From Polyangiaceae bacterium (GTDB taxonomy: Bacteria > Myxococcota_A > Polyangia > Polyangiales > Polyangiaceae), in assembly GCA_013361525.1 (NCBI GenBank), contig JABFXY010000134.1, positions 23,032 through 87,031 of the forward strand: a DNA stretch of 64,000 nt, written 5' to 3'. Each line of letters begins with the position of its first letter. Position 1 is the stretch's first letter. Position numbers and translations under genes: made by a program. Of the stretch, positions 1 through 6,597 are shown in pieces. The notes under the pieces were generated by a model, which was not told the origin of the DNA, searched no databases, and saw nothing but the letters and a program-made list of their open reading frames with translations.

Positions 1-1
1 A

Positions 2-382
2 CAGGACGAAACCGGCGCGACGCACGCGCGCATGCTCGACAAAGAAGACGGTCGCATCGACTTTTCGAAGCCTGCGAAGCGCGTCCACGATCACGTGCGC
101 GGGATGACGCCGTGGCCCGGTGCATTCACGACGATCACGCCGAACGGCCTGCCGAAGACGCTGAAGATCCTCGCGACGCGCACCCTCTCGGGAGACGCGG
201 GCGCACCGCCCGGCACGGTCGTCGTCGCACATCGAGGGCGCGTCGAGATCGCCTGCGGCGAAGGGCGGATCGAGCTGATTGTCGCGCAGCTCGAAGGGAA
301 AAAGGCGCTGCCCGCACCGGAGCTCGTCGGCGGTCGCACGATCCTCCAGGGAATGGTGCTCGGCGCGGGAGCACCCGCGTGA
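2..382 (+). CDS. fmt: Methionyl-tRNA formyltransferase, C-terminal part (cut by window start)
   Basis: This is the last 126 residues of a protein whose start lies before the window. Formyltransferase uses 10-formyl-tetrahydrofolate to formylate initiator Met-tRNA in the cytosol. The visible piece carries the family's linker motif ATHARMLDKEDGRIDF, followed by the R-x-x-x-PWPGAFT segment and the small C-terminal tRNA-binding beta domain ending in a GGRTILQGM stretch. These features are typical of Fmt, and I see nothing odd. The stop codon overlaps the GTG start of the next gene (GTGA), so the two are probably translated together. The identification rests on the C-terminal domain only, but the motif order is characteristic. 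Confidence 0.93.
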   Translation, partial: QDETGATHARMLDKEDGRIDFSKPAKRVHDHVRGMTPWPGAFTTITPNGLPKTLKILATRTLSGDAGAPPGTVVVAHRGRVEIACGEGRIELIVAQLEGKKALPAPELVGGRTILQGMVLGAGAPA

Positions 383-933
383 ACACCGAGCGGCGCGAGG
401 TTCTCGATCGGTTCCTCGACGAGATGCGCGCCGAGTTTCCGCGGTTTCGCATCATCAAGAAAGAGGAGAGCCCCTTCTCGAAGGCGATCGACGTCGCGCT
501 CCGCATCGTGACGTTCAACGGTCAACGCGAGTTCATGACGCGTTACTACACGGTGATCGGCGACACGTTGTACGTGCCGCAGGGCTTCGACAACTTCGAC
601 CCGGTCGACGTCGTCATCACCCTCCGGCACGAGCGGATCCACCTGCGCCAGCGGCGCCGCTACACGTTCCTCGGGATGAGCATCATCTACTTGCTCCTCC
701 CCTTCCCGCTCGGCCTCGCCTACGGCCGCGCCCGCATCGAGTGGGAGGCGTACACCGAAACGCTGCGCGCCGTTCGCGAGCTCAAAGGCGAACAGGCGAT
801 GCGCTCCCAAGCCCTGCGACAGCGCATCATCAGCCAGTTCACGAGCGCCGCTTACGGCTGGATGTGGCCGTTTCGCAGCACCATCGAGCGCTGGTACGAC
901 GAAGCGCTAAAAGAGATCGAACGGCAGCGCTAA
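379..933 (+). CDS. Small HExxH-motif protein, putative zinc metallopeptidase-like
   Basis: A 184-residue protein starting at a GTG that overlaps the fmt stop codon; longer upstream extensions in this frame only run antiparallel to coding sense or inside fmt. It has a central ITLRHERIHLRQRRR segment with an HExxH zinc-site pattern, then a hydrophobic stretch (FLGMSIIYLLLPFPLGLAYG) that could be a membrane-associated helix. A glutamate follows about 30 residues later in IEWEAYTE, in the position of a gluzincin third ligand. The C-terminus has conserved-looking aromatic residues (YGWMWPF). I do not recognise a named family. Co-translation with fmt suggests a constitutive gene but not a shared pathway. 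The peptidase assignment is an inference from the motif. Confidence 0.75.
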   Translation: MNTERREVLDRFLDEMRAEFPRFRIIKKEESPFSKAIDVALRIVTFNGQREFMTRYYTVIGDTLYVPQGFDNFDPVDVVITLRHERIHLRQRRRYTFLGMSIIYLLLPFPLGLAYGRARIEWEAYTETLRAVRELKGEQAMRSQALRQRIISQFTSAAYGWMWPFRSTIERWYDEALKEIERQR

Positions 934-953
934 CGCCGCTGCACGCAACGGGC

Positions 954-1087
954 CCCATCGCCAAAGGCGATGGGCGGGCAAGCGCCGTAAGGCGCGCCGC
1001 CCGTAGACAGGTGGGGGGGGCCCCGCAGCGCGAAGCGCTGTGGAGGGGGAGGGTCGCAGACCCTCCCAAAAGAAACGCTCTGCGGGG
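954..1087. repeat. Palindrome cluster: simple hairpin plus nested three-hairpin structure
   Basis: Just after the stop at 933 is a perfect 9-base-pair hairpin, 954-962 pairing with 966-974 around an AAA loop. From 1021 to 1087 there is a nested structure. The outer arms 1021-1028 and 1080-1087 are complementary (CCCCGCAG/CTGCGGGG). Inside them are a 6-bp hairpin with a GAA loop (1026-1040, sharing three bases with the outer arm) and a perfect 9-bp hairpin at 1047-1067 followed by AAAAG. It lies between convergent genes. It could act as a terminator or be an intergenic palindromic repeat of the kind abundant in myxobacteria. Confidence 0.7.
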
Positions 1088-1140
1088 TCATCCCAAGCAG
1101 CCGCGACGCAAGGCCCGCCAGGCCGGCGGCAGCCCGACAC

Positions 1141-1218
1141 GATGCGACGAGCGAAGCGAGCTCGCGAGGAGTCGCTCACGCACGATGCGACGAGCGAAGC
1201 GAGCTCGCGAGGAGAGTC
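1141..1218. repeat. Direct repeat, 43-base period, two copies
   Basis: The 35-base segment beginning GATGCGACGAGCGAAGCGAG occurs at 1141-1175 and again at 1184-1218, almost unchanged, giving a 43-base period. It lies in the gap (934-1223) between the HExxH gene and the end of the minus-strand aldehyde dehydrogenase genes. No reading frame in the gap looks genuine. Confidence 0.85.
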
Positions 1219-1223
1219 GCCCC

Positions 1224-2276
1224 TCAAGCCCCCGACGGGTGCCAGATCGTCTTCATCTCGACGAACCGCTCGATCCACAGCGGCGTCGTGCACGCCTCGT
1301 GATCGAACCACGCGTCGCGCTTCAGATCCCGCGAGCGCACGCGCTTGACGGAGTCGGCTGCGCTGTCCGTGAGCTCCTTCAACAAAGCGCCGCTCGTGCC
1401 GTGGAGATCGAGCGCCTGCACGTCCATGTGTTTGGCGAGCGGCGGGAGGATCTCCTTGTGATGGCCGGTGAGGATGTTCACGACGCCGCCGGGTAGATCG
1501 CTCGTGGCGAGCGCCTCGGCGAAGGTGACGGCGGTTCGCGGATCTTCTTCGCTGGCGACGACGATGCAGACGTTGCCACCGACGATGACGGGAAGGATCG
1601 AACCCACGAGACCGAGGAGCGCGGGGCGCGCAGGCGCCGCGATGACCACGAGGCCGACGGGCTCGGGAATGGTGAAGTCGAAGTGCGGCCCGGCGACCGG
1701 GTTCAGGCTCGCGAACAGGCTGTGGTACTTGTCCGACCAACCGGCGTAGGAGAGCGTGCGATCGACGCTCGCGCCGACCTCCGCGCGCGCATCCGCGGCC
1801 GAAAGACCGCTGCGAACGAGGGAGCGTTCCAGCTCTTCGGAGCGTGCGTCGAGCATCTCCGCGAGGCGGTAGAGGATCTGCCCGCGGTTGTTGGCCGCGC
1901 GACGCGACCAGCCGGAGAGCGCGGCGTGAGCGGCGACCACGGCGTCACGCGCATCTTTGCGCGAGCCACGAGGGACGTTCTCCATCGTTCCGTTTTCTCC
2001 GGGGGCCATCGTCTCCGCCACCTGCAGGTATCGACCCGACTCCGAGCGGACGAACGCGCCGCCCACGTACATCTTGTAGGCCTTGCGAACGTTGAGCCGT
2101 CCGGGTTCCCAGGGGGCTGCGCCCCCCGCCCCGACGCGAGCAAGTCGCGATCGGGACCCCGTCGCGCCGGAGGCGCGCCCAGCAAATCCAGGCGTCTTCG
2201 CTTCGCGCTGCGCGTGGGGCCCCAGCCCCACTTGCGATTCCGTGCTTCGACCGCTTGTGGATTTGGAGCGAGCCAT
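1224..2276 (-). CDS. Truncated aldehyde dehydrogenase-like protein lacking the catalytic cysteine
   Basis: A 350-residue protein of the ALDH superfamily, against about 480-500 for active members. The ATG at 2276 overlaps the stop of the upstream intact ALDH (ATGA), which decides the start. The recognisable core begins near residue 61 (LNVRKAYKMYVGG) and includes the NAD-domain segment DLPGGVVNILTG. The ELGGK glutamate motif and the GQxC nucleophile motif are both absent, and the protein ends about where the catalytic domain should begin. Residues 17-59 are encoded by a palindromic sequence and look like a late insertion. Two coupled ALDH genes, one short, recur beside deoC in some actinobacteria and myxobacteria; this is from memory. 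A structural or regulatory partner role is inferred. Confidence 0.85.
   Translation of the reverse strand: MARSKSTSGRSTESQVGLGPHAQREAKTPGFAGRASGATGSRSRLARVGAGGAAPWEPGRLNVRKAYKMYVGGAFVRSESGRYLQVAETMAPGENGTMENVPRGSRKDARDAVVAAHAALSGWSRRAANNRGQILYRLAEMLDARSEELERSLVRSGLSAADARAEVGASVDRTLSYAGWSDKYHSLFASLNPVAGPHFDFTIPEPVGLVVIAAPARPALLGLVGSILPVIVGGNVCIVVASEEDPRTAVTFAEALATSDLPGGVVNILTGHHKEILPPLAKHMDVQALDLHGTSGALLKELTDSAADSVKRVRSRDLKRDAWFDHEACTTPLWIERFVEMKTIWHPSGA
2099..2228. repeat. Palindromic GC-rich element inside the 5' end of the short ALDH gene
   Basis: The sequence holds several short hairpins in succession: GGGGGC-TGC-GCCCCC near 2106-2120, a CGCG...CGCG pair, and GCGCC-GGA-GGCGC. It encodes residues of about 17-59 of the short ALDH, a low-complexity Gly/Ala/Arg stretch without family resemblance. 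It looks like an intergenic palindromic repeat that has stayed in frame. Confidence 0.6.
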
Positions 2277-3916
2277 CACTCGACCTCCAGATACGCGAGC
2301 AGACCTTGGCGGCCGCCCTCGCGGCCGAAGCCGCTCTCTTTGTAGCCACCGAACGGCGAGCTCGGATCGAACTTGTTGTAGGTGTTCGCCCAAACGACAC
2401 CTGCACGGAGCTTCTGCGCGACGTCGAAGATCTTCGCGCCCTTGTCCGTCCAGACGCCGGCCGACAGGCCGTACATCGTGTTGTTCGCCTTCTCGATCGC
2501 CTCGTCGGGCGTACGGAACGTGAGCACGCTGAGCACCGGGCCGAAGATCTCTTCGCGCGCGATGCGGTGCGATTGCGACACGTGCGTGAAGAACGTCGGC
2601 GCGAACCAGTAGCCGCGCTTCGGAAGCTCACACGGCGTGCTGAAGCGCTCGGCGCCCTCGCGCTCGCCCGACTCGACGAGCTCGCGGATCTTGTCGAGCT
2701 GCATCTTCGAGTTGATGGCGCCGACGTCGGTGTTCTTGTCGAGGGGATCACCGACCCGCAGGCTCATCATGCGGTCGCGCAGCTTGCGAATGACCGTCTC
2801 CGCGACGCCCTCTTGAACGAGGAGGCGCGAGCCCGCGCAACAGACGTGGCCCTGATTGAAGTAGATGCCGCCGACGATGCCCTCGACCGCCTGATCGAGC
2901 GGCGCGTCGTCGAACACGATGTTCGCGGCTTTGCCGCCGAGCTCCAGGGTGAGCTTCTTCTTCGTGCCGGCGAGCGCCTTTTGAATGCGCTTTCCAACGA
3001 GCGTGGAGCCGGTGAACGCGACCTTGTCGACGTCCGGATGCGAAACGATCGCGGAGCCCGTCTTGCCGGCGCCGGTGACGATGTTCACGACGCCGGGCGG
3101 AAGGTCGGCTTCTTCGATGATCTTCGCGAGGAGGAGCGCCGTGAGCGGCGTCGTCTCCGCGGGCTTGAGCACACAGGTGTTGCCGCAGGCGAGCGCGGGC
3201 GCGAGCTTCCACGCGGCCATGAGCAGCGGGAAGTTCCACGGGATGACCTGACCCGCGACGCCGAGAGGACGCGCGTTGGCGCCCGGGAAGGCGTACCGCA
3301 GCTTGTCGGCCCAGCCGGCGTAGTAGAAGAAGTGGTTTGCCGCGAGCGGGACGTCGACGTCGCGCGACTCTTTGATGGGCTTACCGCCGTCCATCGACTC
3401 GACGATCGCGAACTCACGCGCCTTCTCCTGGAGAGCGCGCGCGATGCGATAGATGTACTTGCCCCGATCGATGGGGCGCATCTTGCTCCAGTACTTCTCG
3501 TAGGCGTGACGAGCGGCCTGGACCGCGCGGTCGACGTCGCGTTCGTCCGCCTCGGCGATCTCGGCGAGCTTCTGCTCCGTCGAAGGGCTCGTGGTGTCGA
3601 AGTACTTGCCCGAGAGCGGCTTCACCCAGGAGCCGCCGATGAAGAGCTCGTAGCGGGGCTCGATGCGAACGTGATCCGTCGCCTCCGGCGAAGGGGCGTA
3701 CGTCCAAGCTGCGCCGAAATCGAGGGCGGCCTCGGTGCCGCGCCGGGCGCCGCTCGCACGGGTGTGCTGAACCGCGGATTGCGGACCGGAATCCCCGACG
3801 CGAACGATCGCGGTTTCTTGGACGGCGGCCCGAGGTGGGCGAGTGAGCGTGCGCCGTTGCCGCTTGGCGGCGGGGGCGGTTTCGAGCGGAGCCTTCGATG
3901 CCATGAGGGGCCCCAC
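2276..3916 (-). CDS. NAD(P)-dependent aldehyde dehydrogenase
   Basis: An intact ALDH of 546 residues that oxidises an aldehyde to the carboxylate with NAD(P). After an N-terminal extension of about 75 residues, unusual for the family and rich in Ala/Arg, the domain runs from FIGGSWVKP to the C-terminal FGGYKESGFGREGG. Catalytic features are visible: VIPWNFPLLMAAWKLAPAL, the FTGSTLVG loop, the glutamate in LELGGKAANIVF, and the nucleophile in NQGHVCCAGSR. A second in-frame ATG four codons in (3904) is an equally possible start. It is translationally coupled to the short ALDH downstream. The substrate cannot be told from the sequence. A 149-base gap separates it from the divergent lipoprotein gene, which probably holds both promoters. 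Confidence 0.93.
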   Translation of the reverse strand: MGPLMASKAPLETAPAAKRQRRTLTRPPRAAVQETAIVRVGDSGPQSAVQHTRASGARRGTEAALDFGAAWTYAPSPEATDHVRIEPRYELFIGGSWVKPLSGKYFDTTSPSTEQKLAEIAEADERDVDRAVQAARHAYEKYWSKMRPIDRGKYIYRIARALQEKAREFAIVESMDGGKPIKESRDVDVPLAANHFFYYAGWADKLRYAFPGANARPLGVAGQVIPWNFPLLMAAWKLAPALACGNTCVLKPAETTPLTALLLAKIIEEADLPPGVVNIVTGAGKTGSAIVSHPDVDKVAFTGSTLVGKRIQKALAGTKKKLTLELGGKAANIVFDDAPLDQAVEGIVGGIYFNQGHVCCAGSRLLVQEGVAETVIRKLRDRMMSLRVGDPLDKNTDVGAINSKMQLDKIRELVESGEREGAERFSTPCELPKRGYWFAPTFFTHVSQSHRIAREEIFGPVLSVLTFRTPDEAIEKANNTMYGLSAGVWTDKGAKIFDVAQKLRAGVVWANTYNKFDPSSPFGGYKESGFGREGGRQGLLAYLEVE

Positions 3917-4065
3917 AATACGCGAGAGCCTCGCAAAACACAGCGGTTTTCAGGGTCGAACGACCTCCGCGCCGCGCGCCGGCGGCGCCCTTGGCCGGGT
4001 TTGCGCCGACCACGTAGAGGCGCCGCGCTGTAAGGACCCTCGAGCGCGCCCGTTGGAGAAGCATC

Positions 4066-4695
4066 ATGGGTCGCTCGTTCCTCCGGATCGCCTTCGTCGC
4101 TTTGGGGCTCTTCTCGTTCGCGGGGTGCGCCTCGTACGTCCCGTTCACCCAGGAGCTGCGTAGCCAGCACAAGCTCGAGTCGGGCGATCTGAAGAACTTG
4201 CAGTTCTACAACTCCCACGAGATCCGCCTGCGCCGCGAGGTCGAGAGAGGCGGCGGGCAGGTGACGCCCGGGCACAAGCTCCTCGTCATCGCCGGCAAGC
4301 AGATCGAAGAGGTCGTCATCGAAGAGCACACGCCGGGCGTGATCGTCGGCGTGTCCGAGACGGCCCTGAAGGTCAGCTTCGAAGAAGGCTCGTTCATGGA
4401 ATTTTCTCTTCGGGGGCCGGAGCCGCTGTCCGAGCCGGTGGTCCAGCGCGGACGCTTCGCCGAGCCGCCGAATCCGTTCCCCGGCAACGACGGCGCGCGT
4501 CCCGCGCCGGCGCAGCCGCGCTTGATCGGATCGGGCAATTTCTGGCTGCTGCCGGACGGAGGAAGCACCGTGCTTTTCCAAGGGCAATCGTGGGAGCTCG
4601 TCGGCGCTTCGACCCAATCGCACCTGGTCATCAGCACCGAGTCGCTCGAAGAGGTCGACGAAGAAGAGACGGTGCTGCGCGGTCGAAAGCTGTGA
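4066..4695 (+). CDS. Hypothetical lipoprotein
   Basis: A 209-residue protein with a lipoprotein signal: a short basic start, a hydrophobic run and a FSFAGC lipobox (Cys at about residue 22). The mature part is mostly beta-predicted, with repeated VVIEEHTPG/VIVGVSE-like strands, a proline-rich linker (FPGNDGARPAPAQPR) and an acidic end. GGAGAAGC just before the ATG is a plausible ribosome binding site. It is the first plus-strand gene after the divergent ALDH pair and precedes the DAC-domain gene by 90 bases. No family recognised; it is probably an envelope protein. Confidence 0.85.
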   Translation: MGRSFLRIAFVALGLFSFAGCASYVPFTQELRSQHKLESGDLKNLQFYNSHEIRLRREVERGGGQVTPGHKLLVIAGKQIEEVVIEEHTPGVIVGVSETALKVSFEEGSFMEFSLRGPEPLSEPVVQRGRFAEPPNPFPGNDGARPAPAQPRLIGSGNFWLLPDGGSTVLFQGQSWELVGASTQSHLVISTESLEEVDEEETVLRGRKL

Positions 4696-4785
4696 GTTTC
4701 AGCGCCGATCGCCGCAAAAAAGAGCGCTCGTTCGTCTTCGCGATCATCGAAGGGCACGGGCGTTGAATGTGACGCCATTTGGTCC

Positions 4786-6066
4786 ATGGAGGCGGCTTTC
4801 GACACGGAGAGCTCGGGAGTGGCGAGCGCCAACTCGCCTCAGCCGTGTCTATTTCCGCCCGCACTCGCTCCGCTGATTCGCGAGCGCCTTCCGGACCATC
4901 CTGCGCTCGTGCGGGTGTCCGACGACACGCTCGCGGAGCTTCTCACGACCGTCTTCTTCGCCGGTCTGACCGACGAGGAGGGTGAGCGATTCCCGATCCG
5001 CGTCGCGTTCGTCGGGACGAACTTCGAGGACGTGATCCTGCCCGCCGGGGATCTGCCTTCCTCGGGTCCGATGCTCATCTATCGCTGGAGCGCCCTCGGC
5101 TTTACCGCTCCACGACCTTTCGCCCTCGAGGAGCTCGTGAAGCTCGCGGTCGTGTCGCGCAGCGAGCGTGTCTACACGAAGGTCGGCTTGCGTCGCGGAC
5201 GCCTCGAAATCCTGGGGCTTACCCGCGAGGGCAACAACGGCGAGGGCGACCCATACCTAAAGGTCCTCGCGCCGCGGACCGGCGACATGTCGATCCGATG
5301 CGGGCGCGAGCACCTGATCGACTACGAGCGTGGCGCCGTCGTGAACACCGGCGACAACGTCGTGTTCAAGCGCGGCGCCGTGCGACGCACGTTCGAGGAG
5401 GCGGCGACTGCGCTCGGCTTGCACGGCCGGGGCGTCGATGCGTACGTCGACGCCGTGCGTGCGCTGGTACGTGAGATGACGGAGCACAGCCGCGGCGGCA
5501 TTCTCGTCATCGGCAACGAGAACGGACCATCCGTCCCCGAGTGGGGCTCTTACTCGACGCGCTACGACACGCCGATCGCGGAGCTGCTCAAGCACTTGAA
5601 CGGCGGACCATCGGGCGACAAGCCGCTGCATCCCGGCTCATGGCCCACGCACGATCTCCGCAAGATGCTACGCACCGCCTTCGAGGTGGAGACCGAACGG
5701 TGCATCGTCGACTACGGCGCCTGTACCGCGATGGATGGCGCCACGATCCTCGACAGAAACCTGCGCCTGCGCGCCTTCGGAGTCGTCTTGCCGGTCGCGC
5801 ACGACATCGTCGTTTGGGAGACGGACGACGCAGAGGGAACGCCCGCTCGACCGTTCGATCTGACGACCCGCGGCGCGCGCCACCAAGCCGCGGCGACCTA
5901 CGCGGGTCAGCTTCCCGGCAGCGTCGTCTTCGTCGCGTCGAAGGATGGACCGGTGAGCTGCATGTTCCGGAAGCCGGGCGCACACGACGTCGTCTTGTGG
6001 CGATTTGGTCTCGCGACCGCGCTCCGCACACGCAACAAGCCTGGTACATCGCATGCAAGGCGTTGA
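4786..6066 (+). CDS. Diadenylate cyclase (DAC/DisA_N)-like protein with N-terminal sensor region
   Basis: A 426-residue soluble protein. The C-terminal part (about 285-405) shows the DAC fold signature: the DGA motif at residues 317-319 (MDGATILDRNLRLRAFGVV) and, 46 residues later, RGARHQAAATYAG at about 362-374, followed by VVFVASKDGPVSCM. In diadenylate cyclases DGA and RHR bind ATP for c-di-AMP synthesis. Here the last Arg is Gln (RHQ). The N-terminal 120 residues resemble the predicted DACNV-type sensor domain that accompanies DAC domains (from memory). The stop lies 10 bases before the GTG chosen for the receiver gene, and an alternative ATG for that gene would overlap this one, so the two form a pair. 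Activity is uncertain because of the altered motif. Confidence 0.8.
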   Translation: MEAAFDTESSGVASANSPQPCLFPPALAPLIRERLPDHPALVRVSDDTLAELLTTVFFAGLTDEEGERFPIRVAFVGTNFEDVILPAGDLPSSGPMLIYRWSALGFTAPRPFALEELVKLAVVSRSERVYTKVGLRRGRLEILGLTREGNNGEGDPYLKVLAPRTGDMSIRCGREHLIDYERGAVVNTGDNVVFKRGAVRRTFEEAATALGLHGRGVDAYVDAVRALVREMTEHSRGGILVIGNENGPSVPEWGSYSTRYDTPIAELLKHLNGGPSGDKPLHPGSWPTHDLRKMLRTAFEVETERCIVDYGACTAMDGATILDRNLRLRAFGVVLPVAHDIVVWETDDAEGTPARPFDLTTRGARHQAAATYAGQLPGSVVFVASKDGPVSCMFRKPGAHDVVLWRFGLATALRTRNKPGTSHARR

Positions 6067-6076
6067 CGGAGGACCC

Positions 6077-6454
6077 GTGCATTTGCGTGTGCTCGTTGCC
6101 GACGACGATCCGGAGCTCTTGGGCACCGTTGCATCGACCCTCTCCGAATCCGGAGCGGACGTCGTGCGCGCGTCGACCGGCGCCGAGCTGCTCGAAGGGC
6201 TCGCCGAGCGCGGGCCGTTCGATCTGGTCATCACCGACATCTCGATGCCGTGGATGACGGGCCTTCAGGTCGCTCATTCGGCGCGCGAAGCAGGCCTCGA
6301 CGTGCCGCTCATCGTGATGACCGGATTACGAGATGCGAGCATCGCCGAGCGCGTCGGTGCCCTCGGAGAGCGCGTGGCCCTCTTGAAGAAGCCGTTCGAC
6401 TACGGCCAGCTCACCGCCGCGATCGCCAAGCTCGTTCCCGACGCTGAGGCCTGA
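6077..6454 (+). CDS. Stand-alone response regulator receiver domain
   Basis: A single CheY-like receiver domain, about 125 residues from the GTG at 6077. GGAGGA lies just upstream, with tight spacing; an ATG at 6053 (149-codon frame extends further) would overlap the DAC gene. The acidic pair VADDD, the phosphoacceptor Asp in LVITDISMPWMTG, the MTG threonine-region segment and the lysine in LLKKPFD are all in place. There is no output domain, so it must act by protein contact, possibly on the DAC protein encoded just before it. No histidine kinase gene is nearby. Confidence 0.9.
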   Translation: MHLRVLVADDDPELLGTVASTLSESGADVVRASTGAELLEGLAERGPFDLVITDISMPWMTGLQVAHSAREAGLDVPLIVMTGLRDASIAERVGALGERVALLKKPFDYGQLTAAIAKLVPDAEA

Positions 6455-6486
6455 GAGACGAGAGAGAAGAGAAGGGGCCCCAAGAG

Positions 6487-6560
6487 CGCCAAGGGGAGAG
6501 GAGGAAGAAGAGGGGTTTGTTTTCGAACAAGGACAAACCTTTCTTCCTCTTCCCTTGGCG
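6487..6560. terminator. Long imperfect hairpin between convergent genes
   Basis: The left arm CGCCAAGGGGAGAGGAGGAA and onward to GGGTTTGTT pairs with the right arm ending TTCCTCTTCCCTTGGCG, with a few mismatches, around a TTCGAACAA centre. It sits between the receiver gene (plus) and the VWA gene (minus). Its placement suits a bidirectional terminator, though it lacks a strong T-tract and the arms are purine/pyrimidine biased. Confidence 0.7.
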
Positions 6561-6597
6561 TCCTTGGCGTCCCTCTCGCTCGTTCTGGGGAGCGGCG

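Noticed and set aside
2255..4033. 592-codon plus-strand frame over the ALDH genes
   Set aside because: It is antisense to the intact ALDH, whose catalytic motifs are all present on the minus strand.
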